Source: Symbiodinium kawagutii
Taxonomy: Eukaryota; Sar; Dinophyceae; Suessiales; Symbiodiniaceae
DNA length: 64,000 nt
Direction of reading: 5' to 3'
Assembly: GCA_009767595.1 (NCBI GenBank)
Contig: VSDK01013354.1
Location: 77,600-141,599, forward strand
Part shown: positions 12,641-24,755 of the stretch, one piece after another
Numbering within the stretch: position 1 is the stretch's first letter
How the letters are laid out: every line of letters begins with the position of its first letter
Translations under genes and position numbers: made by a program
Notes under the pieces: model-generated
Databases searched by the model: none
The model's input: only the letters and a program-made list of their open reading frames with translations
What the model was told of the DNA's origin: nothing

Positions 12641-13102
12641 ATGGCCAAAACAAAGGCCATGGTGATGTCGCAAAAAGCATCGTCATCTCGGGTGAGTTCA
12701 CCGGCCAGCGCTGGTTCACCAAGAAGTGTGGTGGGGGACTATAGCTTGGAGGATATGCCCACCACTTGGGACAATGACCATCAAATCAGAGCACGTCTCC
12801 GGGCCAATGGTAATCTTTTGATGACGTTCAACACTGAGACTGCAAAAGAAGAAGTGGGGTTTGTGAATGCTACCAATGACAATTGTAAGCTCAATGCTCC
12901 AGTTCTCCGGCCACTTCTGAAGGAAATGGAGAAACACGATCTACAGTTGCCATCGGTTCCTGCACTACAGGTTTCCATCGAATCATTCTATTTGTTGTCA
13001 AAAGTTGTGCGCTCCAGCGAGCAAGTATATCAAGAAGCTTGGGGAATCAGACGTCTCATTGGGAAAACGAAGAAGTTTTGCTACAGAAGCTTTCCACCAC
13101 AG
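12641..13102 (+). CDS. Gene 1 exon 1: N-terminal region
   Basis: ATG at 12641 opens 154 codons: a Ser/Lys-rich start (MAKTKAMVMSQK), then a globular-looking stretch with LLKEMEKHDLQLPSVPALQV and a basic end (RRLIGKTKKFCYRSFPPQ). I do not recognise a domain. The preferred end is CCACAG/GACTAC, a GA donor, because it joins in phase to 13269 (SFPPQ + DPILKDL). The open frame itself runs on to a TAA at 13115-13117, so a short independent ORF is the alternative. Confidence 0.5.
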
Positions 13103-13229
13103 GACTACAGTGACTAAAGCGGTTCTGATGTATTTTTATATATAGGAAAACGAAGCATGCCAATCAAAATCGCAATCAAGAATCATAAATAGACTTCTTA
13201 TTCTTCAATGCGACCCATGACCAATCATC

Positions 13230-13239
13230 NNNNNNNNNN
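13230..13239. other. Assembly gap (10 N)
   Basis: Ten undetermined bases, within the intron inferred between exons 1 and 2 of gene 1. The run may be a placeholder for a gap of unknown true length. Confidence 0.95.
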
Positions 13240-13268
13240 GTCAGCCCCTGCTGAATGGAAACTTGCAG

Positions 13269-14922
13269 GATCCAATACTCAAAGACCTCGTTGAAGCTTT
13301 GGGCTTCAAGTGTGACGAGCTTTGGGCTGCAATGTGAGAGAATACACGGGTGGGGGTTGTGTGATCTATAGACTTTGGTGATCTCTCTTGGGCAATGTAT
13401 GCAAACATATGTCTGCATCCATGACCTTTGACCCTACATGGACCACATGGATTCAGGGCATAAATCATTTTGACCATAACACCATTTATTCTATATAATC
13501 ATATGTTGTAAAATAGGGGAGTGATGTGCTTTGGGAGCCTAAATGCGCATCTATCAAAACGTCATCCCACAGCGTCATCTTTGTCAATGCCACATCAGGA
13601 TTGGAGACCTTTGAATCCTTCGAAAGGAGGTGAGCATGATGCTGAAACCCAAGAAGGTGAAGGTGCCAACCCTGTGGAAGATTCAAAGGCTCATGATCAG
13701 GAGGAGCTTTTGGGTCAACCAATGTTTGAGGAGGATTTCAACACCAAGCTTGACAAGCAAATGGATACTCTAGCAAATGAGCTTCCTGAACTTGCTTTGC
13801 CGCCCCCGGAAGAGCCCCAGATCCCCAGCCCTCTTGGGGAACGGGCTCATCCACCACCAAAGCCTGCGGAAGAGCCAGCTGAGAAAGTGAAACCAGTAGC
13901 GACCCCATGCCGTGCAGAACCAAACCCAGTTGGTTCCAAGGACAGGGCCTCTTCTCACCAACTGTTCGCCTTTAATTGTGATAAACAATTCACATTGTTC
14001 ACCTTAAACTTCGGGCATGTCCATCATGTTTTTTCATATATTTCAAAGGCATCATTCCTTTCAACGGCTTGGTTCACAGAACCCTTCATGCTTTCTATGT
14101 GTGACGTCATAGTTTCACACATAGACCCCTTCAGATTCCTTCAGGACGTCGAGCTGATGGAAATATCTTCAGATGAGGAGGATGTTGCAACCAACCAGCC
14201 ACACTTCTCTCTGGAATCCATTGTGGATGCCATCAAGAATTTGGATCTTGGGTGTTGCGGCTTTAATTGGCATATGTTACTTGTGGGGGTACGTGCTATA
14301 CAGTATATATATATATATAGATGTTATAAGTATATAGTTGGACATATCATGATTGGCAGGAGCATGTAATTTACATCACAAAAGTCAACAATAGTAACAA
14401 TATATGTCTTGTACGTCCAAGGTTTCATATAGTTCCCGCACCGCTCCTTTGTTTCCACAAGGTCAGCTGGAAGTGAGGAACATGCTGGGGAGCAAAGGCA
14501 TGATGATCAAAGCGGTGAAAGTGGTGTGGCCAACGCAGTGGGTAAGGAAGGTGCCTCAACTTCATTTGGTTGAGGTTGTTAACACTACCATTGTTCTTTA
14601 TTTCTGTGTCGCTACATCTAATTGGGCCCGCTTTGGGATTGGGGTAACATGTCTAGGTGTATACGAAAAGGTTTTCAATAGATATGTCAAGAAATGGATT
14701 GGGACCGTAAAATTTCTGCTGATCTCATCATTGGTCTTATGCCCGTCAGGTGCGGAAAGTGATGCGGGGCCTATGCTACTTCTCTCAGACACACAGATGC
14801 CTGCCGCGACCCCTTATGACGACACTTTGTTGCCATGTTCTCCATCCGAGCTGCCAAACACTGATGTGGCCAACAATACATTGAGAGATCTCGATAGGCA
14901 TGAGCATGCAGTTCTTGAAGAG
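13269..14922 (+). CDS. Gene 1 exons 2-6: acidic, proline-rich linker region
   Basis: Five exons (13269-13333, 13607-13940, 14145-14251, 14462-14568, 14750-14922) join in phase. They encode a short helix (DPILKDLVEALGFKCDELW), an acidic and Pro-rich segment (ELALPPPEEPQIPSPLGE), an acidic patch (ELMEISSDEEDVATNQ), a Gly/Ser/Glu/His segment (SAGSEEHAGEQRHDDQSG) and a Ser/Leu segment ending RHEHAVLEE. The composition suggests an unstructured region, and no catalytic domain is visible. The 14462-14568 exon uses a different frame from the longer overlapping open frame. I chose it because phases match on both sides and the composition agrees with its neighbours. Confidence 0.55.
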
Positions 14923-15157
14923 GTGGGTCAACTTACCAAAACTTATATTATAAAACATGTTTGTTTAAAGAATCCGTAAATCAAATGTATAACAAAAAAT
15001 GAAGCATGATGAATAACATATTGCAAACTATGACTATGCAGCATCATGCCTTATAAAGATACCGGGGATGACCAGGACTCAAAGACTGTATGTGTCAACT
15101 TCGTTGTAAACATGTTTCAACAAATTCCTTCACTTTTTTCCCTTTCCCGGCCCACAG

Positions 15158-16370
15158 GTGGCAAGTTCTGGGCAGGATGGAATCTCCATCCCTGACAGTG
15201 AGGTGATCACTAGGCGGCAGCAATTCCGTATGAAGAGGGACCGTGCAGAGAAGAAGAAAGAACAGAAAAAGCAAAAGAAGATCCTTGCAGAGCAGAAGAA
15301 AGCAGAGAAGACGGAAGCAGGCAAGAAACGAGGTAGAACTGCAAAGGAGAAGACTGAGGGACAGAAGAAAAGAGGTCGCCCACAGAAGAAATTAATTTCT
15401 CCCGAGATTGATGACCAGAACCCTGATGTTCCTGAGAGCTCATCTTCTCACCTTGGACCTTCCCCAGTGAAGAGCCGTCAGATGAAACGGCTGAAGAAGA
15501 TGAGTGCAGCCAAGACCTTGCAGCCCGTAGAAACGGGTGAGGATTCCACGCCCAAAGCTTCAAGCTCTTCTAAGGTCAAAGGTTCCAAACGTGCAAAGGC
15601 CAAGGCAACAAAGGGCAAGGCTGCAGCAAACCGAACTAAGGAAAACACATCACAACACGTGGACGGAAACAGGAACGATGACCAGTCAATGGATGTGGAA
15701 AAGGTGGAGGAAAGCAAGACAATTGAGGAAAGCAAGACAATTGAGGAAAGCAAGACAGTTGAGGAGAGCAAGACAGTTCAGGAAAGCAAGACAGTTGAGG
15801 AGAGCAAGACTGATGATCGAGCTGTAAGTATCGAAGCGGTGGCGGAAAGCAAGAAAGCTCCCAGAAAGACTGCCGCCAAATCAAAGGCAAAGGCCAAAGC
15901 AGCCCCAAAGGCAGTGCCAAAGAAGGCAACAAAGCCCAAAAAGGAGAAGGATCCAGGAACAAACAAGAAAACCAAAGCAGCAAAAGGCAAGGATGAAAGC
16001 AGCCAAGAGAAGACAAGCAGCAGGAAACGGTCTGCCACAAAGCAGGAGAAGCCAGAAAAACCCAGAGCATCCAGAACTAAGCCAGCAACGGCCAGAGCAC
16101 CCAGAAATGCTCCCACCGTGCCTCCGGACCCGAACATCAAGAGCCAAATCGATGCCTTGCTGTTGGAATGCCAGCAGTCCCATTGCACGCACCCAAGCTT
16201 TGATGGCAGCTCGCTGAAGCACCCCAATTGCAGCATCGAACCCTACTGGGACCGCAAGACCTGTGGAGTCAAAGTGTGCCGGTCGTTTTGTAGCAACATC
16301 AAGGCTCAGGGAAAAGGCAAAGCCCACGTGACGTACTTTTCGGGCAAGACGTCATGTCCCTACACCAACT
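15158..16370 (+). CDS. Gene 1 exon 7: lysine-rich AT-hook region with Cys/His tail
   Basis: A CCCACAG acceptor is followed by about 404 codons. The first 90 residues are a Lys/Glu/Gln helix (RDRAEKKKEQKKQKKILAEQ) followed by two RGR-type AT-hook cores (KKRGRTAKEK, KKRGRPQKK), which in known proteins bind the minor groove of AT-rich DNA. Six EESKT repeats follow, then a Lys/Ala region like histone H1 tails. The last 80 residues look folded and hold conserved-looking Cys, His and Trp (CTHPSFDGSS, EPYWDRKTCGVKV, SCPYTNC). I recall this Lys-rich plus YW.R..GVKV arrangement from a family abundant in Symbiodinium proteins. The end was chosen at ACCAACT/GCAAG, a GC donor. A nuclear DNA-binding role is inferred. 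Confidence 0.65.
15706..15813 (+). repeat. Six in-frame 18-bp repeats (EESKTI/V)
   Basis: GAGGAAAGCAAGACAATT and close variants are repeated six times without breaking the frame, encoding a charged repeat in the gene 1 linker. Confidence 0.9.
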
Positions 16371-16709
16371 GCAAGCTTGGAATCCTTTGGGTTTCTAGGT
16401 TGCAACTATATCCTATCATGGGTAAGGTGTGCCAAAGCGCTTCACGGAGGGGAGTAACATTCAGCTATATAGAATCTAATCCCCATGGGGACATCCGGGT
16501 GATCATTCCAATGAGCACCAAAGATGATCTTCAAAGAATCATTTCCATACATCCATGCTTGCTATATACAAATACAGCCCAACACACGCGATTATATAGA
16601 CATAGTGTGCTTCCCATCCAACAACATTAGCTATATACAAACAAATCTAACATTAAAACAGGAGCAGCGACAGCGAGACAACCACAGTAATCCAACCACA
16701 GGAATTATG

Positions 16710-16764
<55 letters not shown>
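16710..16764. repeat. (CAA)n microsatellite
   Basis: About 18 uninterrupted CAA units in the unresolved middle of gene 1. Confidence 0.95.
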
Positions 16765-16766
<2 letters not shown>

Positions 16767-18061
16767 TATAGAGAAAACGAAGCCCCAAATATACAAATAC
16801 AATTTACCGGATACAACAACCATATTACGGTTGGTGAGGGGAACGCATCGTTGTGTGCATATGAAAGGTGGTGCCATTTACACCTGCACCGTCACAATTT
16901 CATGATCCAAATGTGGATCCGAAGCAAAGAGGGGCCTTTGATAAGGCAATGGATGCTTTGAGAAAAAAACGCTGCAGCTTTCTGCATTCTTCTTGTTTGT
17001 CACCCCCGTTTGGTAACACTGTATCTTATGTGCTATGTGGAATCTTGATGGTTTACTCTTCATTTTCAAAAATCTATATACAGAAGGGTGAAACCATGAG
17101 AATTCATGAGCCATCCCTTCATACTTTCTTGGTTCCAATCTTTTCCCAATCGCAAAAATAAGTCCAGAAACCGGCAAAATATTCAATGCTGTCATTATGC
17201 AATCAGGGTTTTCGCCATAGCACACCTGGTTCGCTTCTATATAACCATTGTTGGGGATATTTCATCATTCATGAACAACTTTGATCCGATTTCCCAGGGG
17301 CGCTTTAGCAGCATGGATACCGGAAACACAACCTGATCGATTGCTCCTGCCAGGTGCTTTTTGGCGCAGTCCAATGCCTGGAAGAAAGGTGAGGCGCATC
17401 CAAAAGAGCATTGGCAATGCTGTAAGGCATGGGGCCAACCCAAAGTTCTTCAGAGGTGCCAATGGCTCGCTTTTGGGTTGGATGGCCAACGATTGAAAAA
17501 ATTGAACTGAGTTGTGAAACTTTGATCCTGAAATTTCTGAGCATCTTCAAGGGGGCTCCCATTCGTCTGTAAAGATTTCTCAGTGCAGGCATCGCAAGTT
17601 GACATTGATGAATCCTACACCATCTAAATATTTAGATTGTCGAATGTAATTGAGATTTTACATTTCGCAATTTCAATGATGAAGGAATGCAACCATTGAG
17701 ATGCATGGCATGTGCTCTCGTAACTTGTGCACTCATCGGCCCACATGGCTGTCTCCAGTGGCACTTTCAGCATCAACGGCAGGTTATTTGTGCGATCAGT
17801 GCATGCACATTATGTATATACCCATCAACATTTTCGAATCAAGAATCCAGGGTATGATCAATTTGGGGCCTAGCTTCTGGACCCTCAATATGCAATTGGA
17901 CTTTACACTTTTGACTTCATTGAAGCTTTTGCAGTCATCCAATTGGGCATCGCAGCAATGGTGACTGGACGGGAGAGGATTGGGCTGGTAGTGAGTCGGA
18001 TGGTTTCAATGAACCTCCCGAAAGCTACTTGGATGAAGTTAGTTTTGCAAGCAACAGTGGT

Positions 18062-18196
18062 GTGTATGTATGTATGTATGTATATATGTATGTATATGTA
18101 TATGTATATGTGTATGTATGTATGTATGTATGTATGTATGTATGTATGTATGTATGTACGTATGTATGTATGTATGTATGCATGCATGTACGTACA
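18062..18196. repeat. (GTAT)n microsatellite
   Basis: GTAT/TATG tetranucleotides with a few interruptions. It lies immediately downstream of the candidate exon ending near 18055, so within an intron. Confidence 0.95.
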
Positions 18197-18551
18197 TGGA
18201 GCCTGGACAAAAAACACAAAAAATAAATAGGGACATATACGTGATAAATGTGTTTTTTCTTTTGCCCAGATTACACTGCATGTGAGTATGCGTGAAAGTA
18301 TATTTTAAAAAAAATATGTGGTTCCTGTAAATGAGCAGCCCCCCGAGGCATTCATCTACCTGACGCTGCTTGTCGCCTTCTCCCAGAATCTTCCGCAATT
18401 CCAGGAGGACTGAGTGGGGCAATTCAATGACAGTCCCCAAGAAAACCGCTTATATATTTCTGATATATAGAGAGGGAGGAAGAAAAACATTCAGCCTCAA
18501 AGTCACCCATTATGTTGTAAACAATTGTTCACTGCACCAACATGCACGCAG

Positions 18552-20803
18552 GAATTGGTCTTCCTGGAGTTCTTTGCTGGACAGGGCAACACTTGGAAAG
18601 CAGTGAGGGCTGATTCGGTGTCTGCAGTCGGCATCGACATAAAGTATGTTGAGAATACCCGAGGTGGCCAAAATCCATTCGACATTTTGTCCAACGCAGG
18701 ACTTGCGTTCCCTGACATTTGTTTGGCTGTAGAGTATTTTACATGAATAAGCATCGATCTTGCATCGCTTTCTATATTGGTGATCTACATCGATCTATCG
18801 TTCTATCCACATAACAGATTAACTGTAGCTTGATCAGTATTATCTTGTATATGTTTTTATATACCCATGCAAAAAAATGCGCATATATAACGAAAGGTGG
18901 AGCGACGTACACAACCCATTGCAATCCATATACAGTCATACAATGCATCTACCAGTAAATCTAGGTCCAAGATGATGGAGACCCACTGCATGCTGAAAAC
19001 ATCTGAGGTTGTGCATCATCTGATTTTGTCAAGCAGGATGGATTCCTTCGCGAGCATTTGGGCTGTAGTTTGCAGCTCATGGATCCACATGAACTGCTTC
19101 ACATCATGCCGGTCACTGCTATTGCCAGAAGGAGATTTAGGCAAACAATATATCTTGGATGCCAACGCTATGATGTCCCGGCCCCTAGTTGATGCAAAAT
19201 CAGAGATCCACATAAAAAGCCATCCACAGTTTACCATACAATTGCATAGCGCAGCAAAATCATCTTAAGATTGGTTCCAGTTTAGATGTGCATGGTCTTT
19301 TATGTGGATCTCCCATTGAACATGTTGGCGTGTGATGTTGATCATATACCGATCAATCAGCTGTTGCTTTTTTTTTCTATATACGCATTTCTGTAAATAG
19401 AGGAGTCCTGTTAATGCAATTACTCCCCCAAGAGGCTGAAGTATAAAGTTTGGAAAAGGTAAGTTCGTTCCTTTTACCAAGCTGTTGGTATGGGGAATCA
19501 CCCAACTGCATTAAAATCCTTTTGAAGATCACCATCTTCTATGTAAATGGAACTGTCAATTGCGTTTTCTTCCCATTGGGTCAATTTATATGGACCAAAA
19601 GCTGTGAAACTAAGGAGTGTGTTGCTTATGGCGCTCGTGGTGGCATGCGGCGGCTCATTTCTGCTGGAGCAGCCCCGCTCCAGTGTCATGGGGGAGTTTT
19701 TCCGGATGCAGTGGTTTTGCAACGTGATTCGAGTGACATGGCAATATATGGAGCCATGTGACACGGAAGAATTATCGAGAGAGAGAGAGGGGCGACCTTA
19801 TAATTGGTATCTTATATACAAGTATATAGATGCTATAATCCTTTAGCGTTTTCCTCACGGTTCCTTCATTGACGGATGCTTATAGACCATCATGGTTGCT
19901 TTGGGTCTCTCATTGATTGGAATATCCTATGCCTTGAATCCATCCTATTTCAAAAAACACTCTTGTCAAAATACATTGTTCAAATGTTCAACGCAGCATG
20001 GAATGCCAAATGGTCCACACACCAGCCCTGCCATTTCTCTTCATTCAGTCTTGGGCTGCCGTGCTGAGGTGTACATGGTCAAATGGCATATGGGCCACTA
20101 CGGCCACGACTCACCTAAGCCGCAGAAGGCATGGACAAACCAGGAGAAATTCGCGGTTCTGAACAAGGGACCCTGGCGCCGGAATGCTGCAGCGAAGAGC
20201 AAAGCGAAGAGCAAACCCAAAGCCATTACGGTGAAGAAGACTATATCCAAAACGGGTAAAGTATCGTATACTGGGACAGCAGCGCTCAAACAAACACAGT
20301 GCTGACCTTATTTGTTTGACTGAATGTGTGAATTCATTCCATTGTACACACCATCATATATGCTTTCTTTTGCAAGGGCATGTGATTCCCGAAAAGGTTT
20401 GGTTTCCTGTTTCCTCGCTCTTTAGACTGAAAGGTTGATATCTTGGCTGGATTGTTGGGAGGATTTTTTATACGCATGCAGCTATAAAGGGTTGTCATTC
20501 ATCACGCCAACAAGGATCTATCCTCCTGGCTTTGCTGATTGTATTCGATCCCTACTGCCGGACTTGCTGAGCGGGGCTGAAGGTGTCAAGGTAGATGAAA
20601 CCAGGGATGTCTACCGGTTGTTTGACAACCAACCTTTCAGTACTTGGCCAGAAGCCAGGCTAATTCCATCCCTTCGGTACATGAGGGGGAACAAACATTT
20701 AAATGTTCCAGAAGAATGGCTTACGCTATTCCCGCCGGCCCTGGAAGTCCTTCATAGAATGGAGGAACGTCAGTTGGCCCAGGCTCAGGCTGGCCAAGAC
20801 TAA
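18552..20803 (+). CDS. Gene 1 C-terminal exons: divergent C5-DNA-methyltransferase-like module
   Basis: Five exons (18552-18706, 19037-19180, 19615-19732, 20069-20298, 20515-20803) join in phase 2-2-0-2 into about 311 residues ending at a TAA. Near the start, VFLEFFAGQGNTWKAVRAD resembles motif I (FxGxG) of cytosine-C5 methyltransferases, followed by an acidic VGIDI strand. About 60 residues on, AVVCSSW offers a Cys-Ser in the place of motif IV. Then FLLEQPRSS suggests motif VI (ENV in classical enzymes), and HYGHDSPKPQKAW suggests motif VIII (GxPQxRxR). The order and rough spacing fit the fold, but the Pro before Cys and the ENV triplet are altered, so activity is uncertain. The tail (YPPGFADCIRSLLPDLL onward) is helical. 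In known families the fold binds S-adenosylmethionine. The functional call is mine; the family resembles an expanded Symbiodinium group. Confidence 0.6.
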
Positions 20804-21317
20804 AGGGCCCGTTTTGGCAATGGCGCTTTGAACACCCCAATTGTTGCTATACTCATGTGGAATTCCTTTAGGTGCACATATATGATTTCCATTTCCCTGT
20901 TATATCTCTACATGATGTGGTTGCAAAACAGTATGTTCACTGCCAAAACAATCAAAAGTCCAAACAGCCCACATTTTGCTAAATATGAACGATATCACCA
21001 TATCGAATGAAGTTTTTGGTTGAAATATCCTGAACTCTCATCAATTGGTGTGTTGCGCCCTACAGGCCTCCATCATTCCTGCACAGACTTTCGTGATCTG
21101 AACTGTTTTGACTCAGGAAAGCATGCAAAAAATCAAACGCCGCTCATCAAGTATCATTCTTGGCAGCTTGAAACCATATATACGTGAAGTGATGCGCATG
21201 AAATCCACATCAATGATGGCATGATGACAGGTTTGGCTCAGGTTTGGGATCACTTTCATGTTCTATATAGTGCCATTTGGGAAGCTCAAACGTGGGTATA
21301 GCCGGCCAGGATCAGCC
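20804..21317. other. Intergenic spacer between genes 1 and 2
   Basis: No convincing open frame. The sequence is moderately AT-rich with TATATG runs. Confidence 0.45.
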
Positions 21318-21628
21318 ATGTCCAGGGATTCCTTAGTAACCTCTATGCCCAGCCAGGGTTGGAGCTGTGAGACTTTGGAAGAAGGGGTTGTGCTGGCAGC
21401 CGAAAAAGCTGGACTTAAGCTCAAGGCAGATGACTTTGCCAAGGCTGGGCCAGGTGTTTTTTCTTGCAGCTATGTTTCATAGATAGAAATCCTATAGGTG
21501 ATCTAGACGGTGATTTCGCAAACAAATTTACAAATAAAAGTGTATATGGATAATTGTCACCAACAGTGCTGGGGTTGAGAACGTCATTCAAACGATTCTG
21601 ATGGGATCAACCACCATTACCTTTGGGG
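21318..21628 (+). CDS. Gene 2 5' exons (tentative)
   Basis: ATG at 21318 opens 46 codons (start MSRDSLVTSMPSQGW, end FAKAGPG) to a GT donor at 21456. A second exon 21580-21628 follows in phase (NVIQTILMGSTTITFG). Further small candidate exons lie at 22084-22150, 22381-22440 and 22522-22583. They are Ser/Thr/Pro-rich, but their frames are not certain. The first exon looks like a real N-terminus because its codons end in G/C and it has a clear donor. The role is unknown. Confidence 0.4.
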
Positions 21629-22705
21629 GTAGCCACGGAGACCCAAGGAATTTCCAGGATTCCGTGAAACCAAAGAAAGAAGAACTGTATGTCAAAGATA
21701 TGTTCGCCAGATATATGAGTTGCAGGATGCACATCCCGAAATGGCTTTACATAGATGGGCAGCAATTATATATGATTGCTAAAAAACAACAAAATATATA
21801 AGAAAACAATCACTATCTAGACTTTGTCCCGACCATCATCCTGGGATAGGTCACGCAATTTCTTCTGGCCTCTGCAAAGAAGAAAGCACAGGCTTCTTGG
21901 CTTTGCAAACTCAAAGTTGGGCACATAGGGGAGATAGTACATAAATCACATTTAGGTGAATGAATTATTTCTGACATTAGATTTGTCTTATATGTTGCAT
22001 TCTTTGTATCCATATATCCTTGTTTGCCCTATAGCTGAACAAGATTATAGATGATCGATCCCATCCTCCGGCGTTTGCCTTAGGTGCCCGGCAATTCAAC
22101 GTCTTCCGTGAAGACGGAGCCTGCGTCCCCAAAGACTGGAGATGAAACTTGGACATGGTGGGCTTGTTTCCGCAAACGTGCATCATATGTAAATATATTG
22201 ATATATTTAAGTGAACAAAAACACTATCCCATAAATTCAAATGTATGCACCAATCCACTTGCTATACTATGACTTCATGTGTGTGACACAAATCTTTATC
22301 TACATGCGCCGTGAACCCAATTGAAATGTCCATCATATATACAAAACAAATCTTCCCTTGTTGCTTTCCTTTTTGATCAAGGTTCCAACACCCACTTCTG
22401 AAGCAGTTGCATCACCCACCGCTGACACAATTCCAGCGGCTTCCTGGCTTTAATATATGTGAACAGTCCATTGCCATTCTGCCTGGGGTCGTCATGTTAC
22501 ATCAGTGTTTCCCCTTTCAAAGGTCCTGGGTTCTCCGGCTTCATCATTTTGTGGGACAACATCGAAGCCACCAGCCTCTTCTGAGATGCTTGGTCATGAG
22601 GCATGTATATCATCATGTGGGCAAAAATGAATTATATACTTGATTGCCCAAAGAATCTTTTTCCATGTGCACATGTGTATATTTACAAATATACACTTGT
22701 TGCAG

Positions 22706-23745
22706 GCTAATTCCAACGAGAAGAATTTGCAGGAGGAGCGGAAATTGAATGCAGAGCTTCAAGAGAAGATTCGCCAGTTGGAACAGGACGCAAAGGCTAG
22801 GCAGGCTTCACAGCAAGAGGCACTTCAACGTCAGTCATCGCGGTTGGAAACCTTGCTCGAAACCACTTTGAAACGTGTTGATCAGTTGGAAAAGGAAAAG
22901 GACGTCACTAAGTCAACTGAGCAAAGCAAACCGGAACAGCCGACCAAACCTGTGGAGAAGAATAACCCTCCCAAGGGTACAGTCCCTGATCCAAAGCCTG
23001 ATCCAAGCAGTGAATCTTCCAGTGATGATGCAGCAGATCAACATATGACAACTCCTGACGGAAAGACTGTTCCTTTGATGACAATGATTCGATATCATAT
23101 ATGTGGATCTTTTTCTTTCATGATGCTTTGCTCATGCTTCACTTTGCGCATCATACCTGCGGGCTACCTAAGGTGCCGATATCTGCAGAGGCTCTGCGAG
23201 GTCAAGGCGACAGGAAAGTGCCAAGTAGGCACGGATATCAATGCAGAGTACCGCAAGTCAGGAGAGTCCAGGGAAGTCTTGGAGATGGCTTTGCTGGAGT
23301 CTTTGAGCAAGTGGGGTCTTGACCGTTCCAACTACAAACGGGTGAAGGCTAGGATCCACACACCATGATTTCACATATATGTAAATATATATTGATATAT
23401 ATATTTTTTTTTCAAAAAATAGATATAAAAGAGATCTATATTGCAACCATGTTGACTTTACTGGCATAAAATTATTTAATAAACACCTCGAAGCCACCCC
23501 GCTCAAAAAAATAGTGGAATCCATGCAACGTGTTTCTGGCATCAACATGTTCATAGACTGACCCAGTCGTTTGCCTCGCCCTACAGAACGAGTTCATCCA
23601 GCGAGCCAAGATCGTACGTGAACGCATTGATTCCCGCGAAAGCGAGAAGCACGGTCAGTGGCAGACGGAGGAGGTGATGAGAAAGAGCAACAAGTACTCC
23701 AGCACCAGCATGCGAGCAATCATCAACTATTGCAAACAATTCCCT
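22706..23745 (+). CDS. Gene 2 central exons: coiled coil and helical domain
   Basis: Three exons (22706-23064, 23173-23341, 23587-about 23745) join in phase, the first through a GA donor after GGAAA. The first encodes a long coiled coil (ERKLNAELQEKIRQLEQDAK) followed by a Lys/Pro linker and an acidic Ser patch (SSESSSDDAADQ). The second encodes a helical unit (CRYLQRLCEVKATGKCQVG); the third a basic helical unit (RAKIVRERIDSRESEKHGQW, then RAIINYCKQFP). The coiled coil suggests oligomerisation. I recall the last two segments together in dinoflagellate proteins of unknown function, but can assign no activity. Confidence 0.6.
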
Positions 23746-23896
23746 GAATCTTTGTGCAGGCCTTGCATATATAATATATGTGTGTGTTCAACTTGTTCCT
23801 TGAAATGGAGGGAAACCATCAACAATCATATCATACAGTTGACGTTGTTACATGACATAATTTGGCTTCCATGCATTCAACAATATACCCTGGGAG

Positions 23897-24260
23897 GCCA
23901 TGGCTTTACGACTGCAAGATCACAGAATATTTTGTGATCACATCAGACACCTTGTGTCAGAAGCGTGCTGATGCAACGAAACAAATCGATGAGGTTGACC
24001 TGGGAGACACTCGGTTTCTATATCACATGGGGTTTGGGAATTAACTGATTCACCAACTCTTCTATATAATTGATTTCCAGCAATTCCCAGGAACAATCTC
24101 AAAAAAGCCCTGCACGGCCTTTGCCGCAATCGCCTCTGAGGAAAAGAAGCTCAAGGAAGCTCCTGAGGGTCTGCCCGAGGATTTGGGTGTGCAGATGCCC
24201 GCCATGGAGCCCAGTGCTGAAGTTGTGGGTTCCAAGGACTGGGGCTTTTTGGAACGAACG
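23897..24260 (+). CDS. Gene 2 linker exons (tentative)
   Basis: A segment from about 23897 to 24003 reads RPWLYDCKITEYFVITSDT, which continues the domain of the preceding exon in similar proteins. The segment at 24081-24260 is open in two frames (one Ser/Gln-rich, one Glu/Ala/Pro-rich), so its frame is undecided. Exact junctions are unresolved. Confidence 0.4.
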
Positions 24261-24755
24261 AAATAATCGTGCACCCAAACTTATATATAGCATATCAGCC
24301 ATAAATGATCATTGATGAGGGTCTACATTGTAGGTGTTTATAGTGAGCAGCTTGTCATTCATTTCCATGGGTTTGCGAATTCCCTGGAATGTTTGGCTCC
24401 ATGTGTTGATCGACGGACATTTGTGACTCAATGATAGCCGCACTGGGGGGTTTAGTGTGTGGCTGACGGCGTTCCAATCCACTCTGCTCATTCTCATGGA
24501 CGGTGGCAATGATCAAGATGATGCGGAGCTATGGCTACAAGAACTACTGGTATACAATAGACAGGCCATCGAACACCATGATTGGTCGTTGACATATCAC
24601 ATGTTTCCAAAAGAAAAGAACAATCAACATTCTAACTTGGTCAGGCCGGCCTCAAAGACGATACACCAATCCCTCGAGATGCAAAAGGTGGGGTTTGAAT
24701 GCGATTAGAATCACCACGCTTTTTAATTCTGTCCCCCGACCCCTTTGTCCCCAGA

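Larger units (their letters stand above)
16371..18551 (+). other. Unresolved middle of gene 1 with two candidate exons
   Basis: A frame at 16868-16970 (VPFTPAPSQFHDPNVDPKQR) begins after an AG acceptor. Another at 17956-18055 is acidic (GDWTGEDWAGSESDGF) and ends near a GT donor. Both fit the composition of neighbouring exons, but I could not make their phases join 15158-16370 to 18552. The rest is intron-like sequence with two microsatellites. Positions 17200-17590 and 18340-18440 have open frames on both strands that I do not recognise. Confidence 0.4.
12641..20803 (+). other. Gene 1 locus: AT-hook plus C5-methyltransferase-like protein (spliced)
   Basis: The inferred exons are 12641-13102, 13269-13333, 13607-13940, 14145-14251, 14462-14568, 14750-14922, 15158-16370, then an unresolved stretch, then 18552-18706, 19037-19180, 19615-19732, 20069-20298 and 20515-20803. 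Within each block every junction keeps phase. Donors are GT (for example 13334, 14923, 18707), GC (16371, 19181) and GA (13103, 13941); acceptors are mostly AG before G. The product would be about 1,200 residues. Only the middle (16371-18551) is not joined up; it holds two candidate exons. I infer a single gene from continuity, and two adjacent genes remain possible. Confidence 0.6.

Noticed and set aside
15478..16327. Long minus-strand open frames opposite the Lys-rich exon of gene 1
   Set aside because: They are Ser/Leu/Phe-rich mirror translations of the repetitive Lys codons on the plus strand. The plus frame has AT-hook motifs, splice sites and phase continuity.
17903..18285. Open frames rich in Tyr-Ile-His or Met-Tyr-Val-Cys
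   Set aside because: They are translations of the GTAT microsatellite; the same applies to the frames over the ACAT array at 30296-30625 and the CAA array at 16631-16877.
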